Assembly: GCF_009377185.1 (NCBI RefSeq)
Contig: NZ_VJZC01000043.1
Coordinates: forward strand, 1 to 36,199
Direction: 5' to 3'
DNA length: 36,199 nt
From: Streptomyces spongiae
Lineage (GTDB): Bacteria > Actinomycetota > Actinomycetes > Streptomycetales > Streptomycetaceae
Part shown: positions 26,047-34,439 of the stretch, in pieces
Position numbering within the stretch: position 1 is the stretch's first letter
How the letters are laid out: the number at the start of each line of letters is the position of its first letter
Position numbers and translations under genes: made by a program
The notes under the pieces: model-generated
Databases searched by the model: none
What the model saw: the letters and a program-made list of their open reading frames with translations, nothing else
What the model was told of the DNA's origin: nothing

Positions 26047-26922
26047 CTACGCCCGCGACCGCTCCGCCACCAGCTGCTCGATGACGACGGCGACTCCGTC
26101 CTCGTTGTTGGCGATGGTCTGGCCCGAGGCCGCGGCGATCACATCCGGGTGCGCGTTTCCCATGGCGTACGACCGGCCCGCCCACGTCAGCATCTCGACG
26201 TCGTTCGGCATGTCCCCGAAGGCGACGACCTCCTCGTGGGAGATGCCACGCTCGGCGCAGCACAGCGCGAGGGTGCTGGCCTTGGAGACGCCGGGGCCGC
26301 TGATCTCCAGGAGTGCGCTGGGGCTGGAGCGGGTGAGGGTGGCCCGGTCACCGACGGCGAAGCGGGCGGTGGCGAGGAAGTCGTCGGGGTCGATCTCGGG
26401 GTGGTACGCGAGGATCTTGAGCACCGGCTCGTCGGCGGCCACCCCGTCCGGGGCCAGCAGCTTCTCCGCGGGCGCGAGGGTGTCGGGGGTCTCCATGTGC
26501 AGCTTCGGATACTCCGGCTCCTGGTGGAAGCCGTACGTCTGCTCGACGGCGTAGACGGTTCCCGGCGCGGCCGCGCGCAGCAGCCGTATCGCGTCGAGCG
26601 CGTTCTCCCGCGCGAGTTCCCGGATCTTGACGAAGCGGTGGGCGCCGGGGCCGCCGTGCAGGTCGACCACGGCGGCACCGTTCCCGCAGATCGCCAGGCC
26701 GTGGCCGTGGACGTGGTCGCTGACGACGTCCATCCAGCGGGCCGGCCTGCCGGTGACGAAGAACACCTCGATACCCGCCTCCTCGGCGGCCGCGAGAGCG
26801 GCGACCGTGCGCGCGGACACCGACTTGTCGTCGCGCAGGAGGGTGCCGTCGAGGTCCGTGGCGATCAGTCGGGGTGGGACGGTCGGGGCCGGCGTCGCGG
26901 GCTGGCTGGTCGCTGAGGTCAC
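26047..26922 (-). CDS. Cof-type HAD phosphatase
   Basis: 291-residue HAD hydrolase with a type IIB cap. Motif I is TDLDGTLL (Asp23 and Asp25), motif II is in VFFVTGRP, the motif III lysine is in GVSKASTLALCC, and motif IV is in AFGDMPNDVEML. Such enzymes dephosphorylate sugar phosphates, nucleotides or flavin precursors; the substrate is unknown. I preferred GTG 26922 (VTSATSQP) with GAGG just upstream; the open frame reaches 26970. The stop is 14 bp from the convergent M23 gene stop. Confidence 0.88.
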   Translation of the reverse strand: MTSATSQPATPAPTVPPRLIATDLDGTLLRDDKSVSARTVAALAAAEEAGIEVFFVTGRPARWMDVVSDHVHGHGLAICGNGAAVVDLHGGPGAHRFVKIRELARENALDAIRLLRAAAPGTVYAVEQTYGFHQEPEYPKLHMETPDTLAPAEKLLAPDGVAADEPVLKILAYHPEIDPDDFLATARFAVGDRATLTRSSPSALLEISGPGVSKASTLALCCAERGISHEEVVAFGDMPNDVEMLTWAGRSYAMGNAHPDVIAAASGQTIANNEDGVAVVIEQLVAERSRA

Positions 26923-27041
26923 GGCCTCATTCTCGCTCAGGTGCGCGCACGCCCGTGCGGGGGGCCGCACAGGTGAGTGATCGCTGTCCCCATCAGCGTC
27001 GTGCCGTCCGTCGTGACCGTCCGGCGTGACCGGCTCCGTGC

Positions 27042-27098
27042 CGTGCGTGCTCGTCCCAGCCGTGCGGGCTCATCCCAGCCGTGCGGGCTCATCCCAGC
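27042..27098. repeat. three tandem 19-bp repeats across the end of the oxidoreductase gene
   Basis: Unit CGTGCGGGCTCATCCCAGC occurs exactly at 27061-27079 and 27080-27098. A diverged copy with two mismatches is at 27042-27060. The repeat covers the stop codon (27089-27091) of the luciferase-like gene. The period is not a multiple of three. Confidence 0.85.
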
Positions 27099-27991
27099 TG
27101 TGCCGCCGCTTCCATGGCGATGCGCTCGAAGACCTTCTCGTCCGCCGCGAAGTCCGAGTCGGGGATGGGCCAGTGGATCACGATCTCGGTGAATCCCAGT
27201 TCCGCGTGGCGGCCGGCGAAGTCCACGAAGGCGTCGAGGGAGTCGAGCGGGCGACCGCGGTCCGGGGTGAAGCCGGTGAGCAGGATCTTGTCGACGCCCG
27301 CGATGTCCCGGCCGATTGCGGCGCACTCGTCCGCCAGCTTCTCGGCCTGTCCGCGAAGGGCCTGGACCGACTGTTCGGGAGTGCCCGTCTCGTACAGCCG
27401 GGGGTCTCCGGTGGTCACCCACGCCTGGCCGTACCGTGCCGCCAGCTTCAGTCCGCGCGGCCCGGTGGCGGCCACCGCGAAGGGCAGCCTGGGGCGCTGT
27501 ACGCAGCCGGGAATGTTGCGTGCCTCGTGTGCGGAGTAGAAGTCGCCCTCGTACGACACGGAGTCCTCGGACAGCAGTCGGTCGAGCAGGCGCACGAACT
27601 CGGCGAAGCGGTCGGCGCGCTCGCGCGGCGACCACGGCTCCTGACCGAGTGCGGTGGCGTCGAAGCCCGTACCGCCGGCCCCGACGCCGAGCGTGACACG
27701 GCCACCGGAGACATCGTCGAGGGAGATCAGCTCCTTGGCGAGCGTCACCGGGTGCCGGAAGTTCGGCGAGGTCACGAGGGTGCCCAGCCGCAGGTGGTCG
27801 GTGGCGGCGGCCGCGGCGGTCAGTGTGGGGATCGCCCCGAACCACGGGCCGTCCCGGAAGCTCCGCCACGACAGGTGGTCGTAGGTGTACGCGGCGTGGA
27901 AACCGAGCTGCTCGGCCCGCTGCCACGCGGCACGCCCGCCTTCGTGCCAGCGGACGTACGGGAGGATCACAGTGCTCAGACGCAGACTCAT
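27089..27991 (-). CDS. LLM-class (luciferase-like) F420/FMN-dependent oxidoreductase
   Basis: 300-residue single-domain TIM-barrel oxidoreductase of the bacterial luciferase-like superfamily. Recognisable stretches are FHAAYTYDHLSW, LRLGTLVTSPNFRHPVTLAKELISLDDVSGGRVTLGVGAGG and YEGDFYSAHEARNIPGCVQRPRLPFAVAATGP. In actinomycetes many members use coenzyme F420; FMN is the alternative, and the substrate is unknown. ATG 27991 is the natural start. The 3' end and stop codon lie in a 19-bp tandem repeat. The next gene upstream on the same strand, kptA, ends 45 bp away. Confidence 0.87.
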   Translation of the reverse strand: MSLRLSTVILPYVRWHEGGRAAWQRAEQLGFHAAYTYDHLSWRSFRDGPWFGAIPTLTAAAAATDHLRLGTLVTSPNFRHPVTLAKELISLDDVSGGRVTLGVGAGGTGFDATALGQEPWSPRERADRFAEFVRLLDRLLSEDSVSYEGDFYSAHEARNIPGCVQRPRLPFAVAATGPRGLKLAARYGQAWVTTGDPRLYETGTPEQSVQALRGQAEKLADECAAIGRDIAGVDKILLTGFTPDRGRPLDSLDAFVDFAGRHAELGFTEIVIHWPIPDSDFAADEKVFERIAMEAAAQLG

Positions 27992-28036
27992 GCCCCAGAG
28001 CCTAAGCCGCGGCGAGGTGCGGGGTGGTGAGGGTGA

Positions 28037-28585
28037 TCAGTGCGGTTCGGGAAGGCGCAGGTACCGCGGTGGTACGGCCTCGGTCAGCCACACACCGTTA
28101 GCGCTGACGTGGAACACGTGGCCGTCGCGGTGCATGGCGCCGGCGTCCACGGAGAGCACGACCGGACGGCCGCGGCGGGCGCCGACGCGGGTGGCGGTCT
28201 CGCGGTCGGGCGAGAGGTGTACGGCGTGCCTGGTCATGGCGCGCAGTCCCTCGGCCCGGATGGCGTCCAGGTTGCGGGCCACGGTCCCGTGGTAGAGGTA
28301 CGGCGGCGGTGTCGCCGTGGGCAGGCCGAGGTCGACCTCGACGGTGTGGCCCTGGTTGGCGCGGATCCGGGTGCCTTCGACGGCGAAGCGCTGCTTGTCG
28401 TTGGCGGCGACCACGTGGTCGAGCTCGGCCCTGGTGATCCGGAAGCCGTGCGCGGCGGCTGCCGCGATGAGCGTGTCGATCTCGACCCAGCCGTCGCCCG
28501 AGAGCGTGAGCCCGATCCTCTCGGGCTGGTGGCGCAGGTGCTTCGACAGGTACTTGGACACCTTGACGGTGCGTCGATCATCCAT
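28037..28585 (-). CDS. kptA: RNA 2'-phosphotransferase (Tpt1/KptA)
   Basis: 182-residue homologue of yeast Tpt1, which transfers a 2'-phosphate from RNA to NAD+, giving ADP-ribose 1''-2''-cyclic phosphate and nicotinamide. Family elements are the N-terminal SKYLSKHLRHQP, the winged-helix IDTLIAAAAAHG, IRANQGHTVEVDL, the NAD-binding LYHGT and HAVHLSPD. Bacteria lack the tRNA-splicing ligase that makes the usual substrate, so the cellular role is unresolved. ATG 28585 is used. Its promoter region is the DnaA-box cluster between this gene and the MerR gene. Confidence 0.92.
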   Translation of the reverse strand: MDDRRTVKVSKYLSKHLRHQPERIGLTLSGDGWVEIDTLIAAAAAHGFRITRAELDHVVAANDKQRFAVEGTRIRANQGHTVEVDLGLPTATPPPYLYHGTVARNLDAIRAEGLRAMTRHAVHLSPDRETATRVGARRGRPVVLSVDAGAMHRDGHVFHVSANGVWLTEAVPPRYLRLPEPH

Positions 28586-28666
28586 CCGTTTCGTCCGTTC
28601 GTTCCTTCATGCCGCCAGCGTGCCTGGAGAGACGCGGATCACGCACGCGATTTTGATCCGGATGTT

Positions 28667-28720
28667 TGATCCACAGCGAAGTACGGTTATCCACAGGGGA
28701 ATTGGCGATCCTGTGGACAA
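28667..28720. other. cluster of three DnaA boxes with adjoining AT-rich tract
   Basis: TGATCCACA (28667-28675, one mismatch), TTATCCACA (28687-28695, perfect, + strand) and TGTGGACAA (28712-28720, perfect TTGTCCACA on the - strand) lie within 54 bp between kptA and the MerR gene. An AT-rich stretch with the dyad ACACT-TTTT-AGTGT follows at 28767-28790. This is not oriC, which lies beside dnaA. It resembles the DnaA-titrating clusters described near oriC in S. coelicolor. Confidence 0.85.
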
Positions 28721-28752
28721 CTCAACGTCCCTTCATTCCCTTCAGGGGTTCT

Positions 28753-29457
28753 TCAAGGTGTTTCGCCAAAATTACACTTTTTAGTGTGATGTGCCGCGAG
28801 AGCGTCCAAGGTCCTTGCCCGCACCTCCCGTTCGGCAGCGATCGCGACGAACTCGGCGGCGCGCTCCGCGCCAACCAGCTCCTCCACCGCTCGCATGGTG
28901 GCCGCCGGTACCGGCACCGACCGCGTCTCGTCCGTGCGCTCCACGGGCTGCTCGGAACCCAGGTGACGTCGCAGGTGCCGGTGGGCGAACAGGCTTATCG
29001 CGCGCGCGAGTTCGGGGCTCGGCACGAGGAACACGTCGTCCTGTCCGGGCACCGGCTCTAGTACGCCCAGCTCGATCACGTCCGCCACCGCCGCATCGTC
29101 CGGTACGCCGCCGAACCACTCGTCCAGCTCGGTCCGCGAGATCCGCGTGGCCTCCTCGTCGGTCCACGGCCCGTCGGCCTCGGCGACCAGGCCGAGTACG
29201 CCGCCGAGACCCCGTCCCGCGTCCCAGGCATCCAGGAGCTCCTTGATCGAGGCCAGCGTGTAGCCGCGGTCCAGGAGGCCGGCGATCTGCCGGAGGCGGG
29301 CCAGATGGGTGTCCGAGTACACATTGGCCCGGCCCCGGCGCTCGGGGCGGGGGAGCAGCCCGCGGTCCTGGTAGGCGCGGATCGTCCGGACCGTGGCGCC
29401 ACTGTGGTGCGCCAGGTCCTCGATGCGGTACGCGACGCCGACCGACTCGTCGTTCAC
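28753..29457 (-). CDS. MerR-family transcriptional regulator
   Basis: 234-residue regulator with an N-terminal MerR winged helix (residues 10-75: YRIEDLAHHSGATVRTIRAYQDRGLLPRPERRGRANVYSD ... RGYTLASIKELLD). The rest is a long C-terminal effector region without the Cys pairs of metal sensors, so the ligand is probably organic or unknown. GTG start at 29457. The last dozen codons (HHTKKCNFGETP) are unusually AT-rich for this genome and include the hairpin ACACT-TTTT-AGTGT at 28774-28787. The 3' end may have been altered, or may double as a terminator or part of the DnaA cluster's AT-rich tract. Confidence 0.9.
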   Translation of the reverse strand: MNDESVGVAYRIEDLAHHSGATVRTIRAYQDRGLLPRPERRGRANVYSDTHLARLRQIAGLLDRGYTLASIKELLDAWDAGRGLGGVLGLVAEADGPWTDEEATRISRTELDEWFGGVPDDAAVADVIELGVLEPVPGQDDVFLVPSPELARAISLFAHRHLRRHLGSEQPVERTDETRSVPVPAATMRAVEELVGAERAAEFVAIAAEREVRARTLDALAAHHTKKCNFGETP

Positions 29458-29494
29458 GGTCCCTGCCTCTCCACACCCCCGCGCGATGCTCGTC

Positions 29495-29526
29495 CCTCAG
29501 CCCCAGCCTGAGCCTCAGCCCCAGCC
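29495..29526. repeat. direct repeat of CCTCAGCCCCAGCC
   Basis: Two exact 14-bp copies (29495-29508 and 29513-29526) with period 18, in the 85-bp gap between the MerR start and the stop of the fusion gene. No function is evident. Confidence 0.7.
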
Positions 29527-29542
29527 GGTTACTCCAGTCGCC

Positions 29543-31324
29543 TCACAACGGTGGCTCCAGTCGTGCGATCGCGCGCAGGGCCCTCGGCGCGAAGCGGGAC
29601 AGAAGACGGCCGCCGCGGGCTTCCGGGGTGACCGGGACGACGGCCTCGTTGCGCACGACGGCGCGCAGGATCGCGTCCGCGACCTTCTCCGGCGGGTATT
29701 CGCGCAGTCTGTACAGCCGCGCGGCTTTCTTCTGGCGCCGTTTCTCCTCTTCGGCGTCGACGCCCGCGAAGCGCGCCGTCGAGGTGATGTTGGTGTTCAC
29801 GAACCCCGGGCAGATCGCCGTCACCCCGATGCCGCGGCCGGCCAGCTCCGCGCGCAGGCACTCGCTGAGCATCAGGACGGCCGCCTTGGAGGTGCTGTAA
29901 GCGGGGAGCGCCTTCGACGGCAGGTACGCCGCCGCCGACGCGGTGTTGACGATGTGGCCGCCCTGGCCGCGCTCCGCCATCTGCCGGCCGAAGAGCCGAC
30001 AGCCGTGGATCACACCCCACAGGTTGACGTCGAGGACCTTCTTCCAGTCCTCGGGGGCGGTGTCGAGGAAGGACCCCGACAGCCCGATCCCGGCGTTGTT
30101 CACCAGCACGTCCACCACGCCGTACTGCGTGGCGACCCTCTGGGCGAGCTTCTCCATGGCCTGCTCGTCGGAGACGTCGACCGGTTCGGCCCATGCCTCG
30201 GGAGCGCCCGCCAGGCGGGACAGCTCCGCCGTACGGGCCGCGCTCTCCGCGTCCCGGTCGACGGCCACCACGCGCGCGCCGGCCTCGGCGAACGCGAGGG
30301 CGGTGGCTCGCCCTATGCCGCTGCCCGCTCCGGTGACCAGCGCCAACTGCCCGCCGAACCGGTCGGCGTACTTCCCGGTGCCCGCCGAAGCGGGACTGCC
30401 GTCCTCGGTGGACGTCACGAACCCGCTGATCCAGGCGGCCAGCTGATCCGGGCGCGTCCGCGGGATCCAGTGCCTGGCCGGGAGGGTCCGACGGGTCAGC
30501 CGCGGGACCCACAGCTCCAGCCCGTCGTAGAGCCGCTCCGACAGGAACCTGTCCTCCAAGGGCGTGATGAGCTGTACGGGCGCGTGTGCGTACGCGTCGT
30601 CACGGGGCCGGGACAACCGGGCCCGGACGTTGTCCCGGTACAGCCACGCGCCGTGTGCCGCGTCCGCGCCCACCGAAGGGGTTGGGTAGTCCCCGGCGGG
30701 GAGTTTCTCGGCCCGCTGGAGCATCCGGGGCCACCGCTTGCCGAGAGGGCCGCGCCAGGCGAGCTCCGGCAGGAGCGGAGTGTGCAGCAGGTAGACGTAC
30801 CAGGACCTGGCGCCCTGGCCGAGGAGCTGGACCGCCCCGCGCGGCGTCGGACGCCTCACGCGCTGCTTGATCCAGTGCCCGAAGTGGTCGAGGGACGGCC
30901 CGGACATCGACGTGAAGGACGCGATCCGGCCCTCGGTACGCCCGATCGTCACGAACTCCCAGCCCTGCACCGAACCCCAGTCGTGCCCCACGAGGTGCAC
31001 GGGCCGGCCGGGACTCACCGCGTCCGCGACCGCCAGGAAGTCGTCCGTCAGCCTCTCCAGGGTGAACCCGCCGCGCAGCGGCCGCGGAGCCGTCGACCTG
31101 CCGTGCCCGCGCACGTCGTACAGGACGACGTGGAAGCGGTCGGCGAGGCGCGGCGCGAGTTCGGACCACACTTCCTTGGAGTCGGGGTAGCCGTGCACGA
31201 GGACGACCGTGGGCTGTCGGGGGTCGCCCAGCTCGGCGACGCACAACTCGACGTCACCCGAACGCACCCTGCGTTCCCGCGCGCCGTCGAGGCCGCCGCC
31301 CGGCGCCTGTCCCCTGTGGCTCAT
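29543..31324 (-). CDS. EphD-like fusion: alpha/beta (epoxide) hydrolase plus SDR dehydrogenase
   Basis: 593-residue two-domain enzyme. The N-terminal alpha/beta hydrolase (about residues 18-315) has the oxyanion motif VLVHGYP (His44), the epoxide-hydrolase-type nucleophile Asp115 in VGHDWGS and the catalytic His in LPARHWIPRT. The C-terminal short-chain dehydrogenase (about 330-580) has VTGAGSGIGRA, NNAGIG, the catalytic Ser region and YSTSK. The same architecture is found in mycobacterial EphD, which acts on lipid substrates. A bifunctional hydrolysis-then-oxidation role is inferred; the substrate is unknown. ATG 31324 has AAGGGA upstream. It is divergent from the ABC operon. Confidence 0.88.
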   Translation of the reverse strand: MSHRGQAPGGGLDGARERRVRSGDVELCVAELGDPRQPTVVLVHGYPDSKEVWSELAPRLADRFHVVLYDVRGHGRSTAPRPLRGGFTLERLTDDFLAVADAVSPGRPVHLVGHDWGSVQGWEFVTIGRTEGRIASFTSMSGPSLDHFGHWIKQRVRRPTPRGAVQLLGQGARSWYVYLLHTPLLPELAWRGPLGKRWPRMLQRAEKLPAGDYPTPSVGADAAHGAWLYRDNVRARLSRPRDDAYAHAPVQLITPLEDRFLSERLYDGLELWVPRLTRRTLPARHWIPRTRPDQLAAWISGFVTSTEDGSPASAGTGKYADRFGGQLALVTGAGSGIGRATALAFAEAGARVVAVDRDAESAARTAELSRLAGAPEAWAEPVDVSDEQAMEKLAQRVATQYGVVDVLVNNAGIGLSGSFLDTAPEDWKKVLDVNLWGVIHGCRLFGRQMAERGQGGHIVNTASAAAYLPSKALPAYSTSKAAVLMLSECLRAELAGRGIGVTAICPGFVNTNITSTARFAGVDAEEEKRRQKKAARLYRLREYPPEKVADAILRAVVRNEAVVPVTPEARGGRLLSRFAPRALRAIARLEPPL

Positions 31325-31615
31325 GCCTGTCCCTTCAGCTTGGGCAGAGTGGTCGGAGAACCCGTACGGCGACGTCCTCGCTCGCGGTGCTTCGACCGCG
31401 CTACGCGTCCGTAACCTGACACTGACGAATGTGACCATGGTCGGCGGCTGCGTCAAGAGCCGTGCGGGGCGCCTGTGGACACTCGATGCCCGTCGGCGGC
31501 GTCCGGTTGTTCGACCTCAGGGTGACCCCTACGGGCCCGTAATACTCGAGAGTGACTCACAGACAGCTCTGCGGGGTGACGACCGGCTGTGGTCCGCGCC
31601 ACTAGCGTCGGAGAC

Positions 31616-32614
31616 GTGACTGTGATCGCGACCGAAAGCCTGAGCAAGCGGTTCCCGAGGGTGACCGCGCTTGACCGGCTCTCCGTGGACGTCGGGCCCG
31701 GTGTGACGGGACTCGTCGGTGCCAACGGAGCCGGCAAGTCCACACTGATCAAGATCCTGCTGGGTCTGTCCCCGGCCACCGAGGGCCGTGCCGAAGTGCT
31801 CGGACTCGATGTCGCCACCAAGGGCGGTGCCATCCGTGAGCGGGTGGGATACATGCCGGAGCACGACTGCCTGCCGCCCGACGTCTCGGCCACCGAGTTC
31901 GTCGTGCACATGGCCCGCATGTCCGGCCTCCCACCCACCGCCGCGCGCGAGCGCACCGCGGACACACTGCGCCACGTCGGCCTGTACGAGGAGCGGTACC
32001 GCCCCATGGGCGGCTACTCCACGGGCATGAAGCAGCGAGTGAAGCTCGCCCAGGCCCTGGTCCACGACCCGCAGCTGGTCTTCCTGGACGAGCCGACCAA
32101 CGGCCTCGACCCGGTCGGCCGCGACGAGATGCTCGGCCTGATCCGCCGCATCCACACGGAGTTCGGCATCTCGGTCCTGGTCACCTCCCACCTGCTGGGC
32201 GAGCTGGAGCGCACCTGCGACCACGTGGTCGTCATCGACGGCGGCAAGCTCCTGCGTTCCAGCTCGACCACGGACTTCACGCAGACCACGACCACACTCG
32301 CGATCGAGGTCACCGACACCGACGAGCACCCGGACGGCACCCGGGTGATGCGCGAGGCGCTCCTCGCGCGCGGGATGGAGACCCACCAGGGCGACGGCCT
32401 CCCCGGGGCGGGACACATCCTCCTGCTCACCGCGCAGGGGGAAGAGACGTACGACCTCGTACGCGACGTGGTCGCCGACCTCGGCCTCGGACTGGTCCGC
32501 ATGGAGCAGCGCAGGCACCACATCGCGGAGGTCTTCAAGGACGACGACGAGCGGGCGGACGCCACGGCGGGCGCACCGGGCGCACGGAAGGAGGCGGTCG
32601 GTCATGGCGGTTGA
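31616..32614 (+). CDS. ABC transporter ATP-binding protein, first pair
   Basis: 332-residue ABC-2-type ATPase. Walker A is GANGAGKST, the signature is YSTGMKQRVKLAQAL, Walker B is LVFLDEPTNGLDP, and the switch His is in VTSHLL. A ~100-residue C-terminal extension (ELERTCDHVVVIDGG onward) is typical of drug/antibiotic-type exporters. GTG 31616 is set by GGAG just upstream. The stop overlaps the next gene by 11 bp, so the permease is its partner. The substrate is unknown. Confidence 0.92.
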   Translation: MTVIATESLSKRFPRVTALDRLSVDVGPGVTGLVGANGAGKSTLIKILLGLSPATEGRAEVLGLDVATKGGAIRERVGYMPEHDCLPPDVSATEFVVHMARMSGLPPTAARERTADTLRHVGLYEERYRPMGGYSTGMKQRVKLAQALVHDPQLVFLDEPTNGLDPVGRDEMLGLIRRIHTEFGISVLVTSHLLGELERTCDHVVVIDGGKLLRSSSTTDFTQTTTTLAIEVTDTDEHPDGTRVMREALLARGMETHQGDGLPGAGHILLLTAQGEETYDLVRDVVADLGLGLVRMEQRRHHIAEVFKDDDERADATAGAPGARKEAVGHGG

Positions 32615-33521
32615 GCAGCCACAGGCGCAGGCCATGGCGCGCGCGGGTGAACAGACCCGCATCCACGACATCGGCTACCGCAGCTACGACGGCCCCCGCC
32701 TGGGCCGCGCCTACGCCCGCCGCTCCCTCTACTCGCAGTCCCTGCGCGGAGCGTACGGGCTGGGCCGTTCGGCCAAGTCCAAAGTCCTGCCGATGCTGCT
32801 CTTCGTGGTGATGTGCGTCCCCGCGCTGATCATGGTGGCGGTAGCGGTCACGACGAAGGCGAACGACCTGCCCGTCGACTACACGCGCTACGCCGTCATC
32901 ATGCAGGCCATGATCAGCCTGTACGTGGCGTCGCAGGCACCTCAGTCCGTCTCGCGCGACCTGCGCTTCAAGACCGTACCGCTGTACTTCTCGCGCCCCA
33001 TCGAGACCGCCGACTACGTGCGCGCGAAGTACGCGGCGCTGGCCTCGGCGCTGTTCATCCTGACGGCCGCCCCGCTGCTCGTGCTCTACGTGGGCGCGCT
33101 GCTGGCCAAGCTCGACTTCACCGACCAGACCAAGGGATTCGCACAGGGGCTCGTCTCCGTGGCACTGCTCTCGCTGCTCTTTGCCGGCATCGGCCTGGTC
33201 ATCGCGGCGGTCACCCCACGCCGTGGCTTCGGCATAGCGGCCGTGATCGCCGTACTGACCATCTCCTACGGCGCCGTATCCACCCTCCAGGCCATCGCGG
33301 ACGCGCAGACCAATACCGAAGCCGTCCCCTGGATCGGCCTGTTCTCGCCCATCACGCTCATCGACGGGGTGCAGACCGCCTTCCTGGGCGCGAGCTCGTC
33401 GTTCCCCGGCGCGGTCGGCCCCGGGACCGGTGAGGGTGTCGTCTACGCCCTCGTCGTCCTGGGCCTCATCGCCGCCAGCTACGGCCTCCTGATGCGCCGC
33501 TACCGGAAGGTGGGTCTGTGA
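32604..33521 (+). CDS. ABC-2 permease, first pair
   Basis: 305-residue integral membrane protein with about six TM segments (for example VLPMLLFVVMCVPALIMVAVAV, LASALFILTAAPLLVLYVGALL and LVSVALLSLLFAGIGLVIAAV). The N-terminal cytoplasmic part (RIHDIGYRSYDGPRLGRAYA) is typical of this Streptomyces permease family. It overlaps the preceding ATPase by 11 bp and the following ATPase by 4 bp (GTGA), so all are translationally coupled. The substrate is unknown. Confidence 0.88.
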   Translation: MAVEQPQAQAMARAGEQTRIHDIGYRSYDGPRLGRAYARRSLYSQSLRGAYGLGRSAKSKVLPMLLFVVMCVPALIMVAVAVTTKANDLPVDYTRYAVIMQAMISLYVASQAPQSVSRDLRFKTVPLYFSRPIETADYVRAKYAALASALFILTAAPLLVLYVGALLAKLDFTDQTKGFAQGLVSVALLSLLFAGIGLVIAAVTPRRGFGIAAVIAVLTISYGAVSTLQAIADAQTNTEAVPWIGLFSPITLIDGVQTAFLGASSSFPGAVGPGTGEGVVYALVVLGLIAASYGLLMRRYRKVGL

Positions 33522-34429
33522 CCACGCTCTCCATCGACAACGTCTCCCGCTGGTTCGGCAACGTGGTCGCCGTCAACGACATCACCATGACGGTCGGCCC
33601 CGGCGTCACCGGCCTGCTCGGTCCGAACGGCGCCGGAAAGTCCACCCTCATCAACATGATGGGCGGCTTCCTCGCCCCCTCCACGGGCTCCGTCACGCTC
33701 GACGGCAAGCCGGTCTGGCGCAACGAGCAGATCTACCGGCACATCGGCATCGTCCCCGAGCGTGAGGCGATGTACGACTTCCTCACGGGCCGCGAGTTCG
33801 TCGTCGCGAACGCCGAGTTGCACGGCCTCGGTGAGAAGGCCGCCGGGCGGGCCCTCGCCACCGTGGAGATGGAGTACGCGCAGGACCGCAGGATCTCGAC
33901 CTACTCCAAGGGCATGCGCCAGCGTGTGAAGATGGCGAGCGCCCTCGTCCACGACCCGTCGCTGCTCCTGCTCGACGAGCCGTTCAACGGTATGGACCCG
34001 CGTCAGCGGATGCAGCTCATGGAGCTGCTGCGACGCATGGGCGACGAGGGCCGCACGGTGCTGTTCTCGTCCCACATCCTCGAAGAGGTCGAGCAGCTCG
34101 CGTCCCACATCGAGGTGATCGTCGCCGGACGGCACGCGGCCAGTGGTGACTTCCGCCGCATCCGCCGCCTGATGACCGACCGCCCGCACCGTTACCTGGT
34201 GCGCTCCAGCGACGACCGTGCCCTGGCCGCCGCGCTGATCGCGGACCCGTCGACCTCGGGCATCGAAGTCGACCTCACCGAGGGCGCGTTGCGCATCCAG
34301 GCCGTCGACTTCGGCCGCTTCACCGCGCTGTTGCCCCAGGTGGCCAGGGACCAGGGCATCCGCCTGCTGACGGTCTCGCCGTCGGACGAGTCCCTCGAGT
34401 CCGTCTTCTCTTATCTGGTCGCGGCGTAG
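33518..34429 (+). CDS. ABC transporter ATP-binding protein, second pair
   Basis: 303-residue ABC-2-type ATPase with Walker A GPNGAGKST, signature YSKGMRQRVKMASAL, Walker B LLLLDEPFNGMDP and switch His in FSSHIL. It starts at GTG 33518 within the stop of the permease gene. It is clearly paralogous to the first ATPase of the operon but diverged. Its partner is the permease at 34440. The C-terminal ~90 residues form a regulatory tail. The substrate is unknown. Confidence 0.92.
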   Translation: MTTLSIDNVSRWFGNVVAVNDITMTVGPGVTGLLGPNGAGKSTLINMMGGFLAPSTGSVTLDGKPVWRNEQIYRHIGIVPEREAMYDFLTGREFVVANAELHGLGEKAAGRALATVEMEYAQDRRISTYSKGMRQRVKMASALVHDPSLLLLDEPFNGMDPRQRMQLMELLRRMGDEGRTVLFSSHILEEVEQLASHIEVIVAGRHAASGDFRRIRRLMTDRPHRYLVRSSDDRALAAALIADPSTSGIEVDLTEGALRIQAVDFGRFTALLPQVARDQGIRLLTVSPSDESLESVFSYLVAA

Positions 34430-34439
34430 GAGGCCGAAG

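Noticed and set aside
28408..28421. CGACCACGTGGTCG palindrome, also at 32218-32231, as parS-like sites
   Set aside because: Both are in-frame or antisense codons inside conserved enzymes (kptA and an ABC ATPase). The flanks of CACGTG do not match parS.
28650..28795. The DnaA-box region as the chromosomal oriC
   Set aside because: Only three boxes and no dnaA or dnaN next to it; Streptomyces oriC has many more boxes between those genes.
31474..31482. TGTGGACAC as a DnaA box upstream of the ABC operon
   Set aside because: One mismatch and no neighbouring boxes; expected by chance in a window this size.
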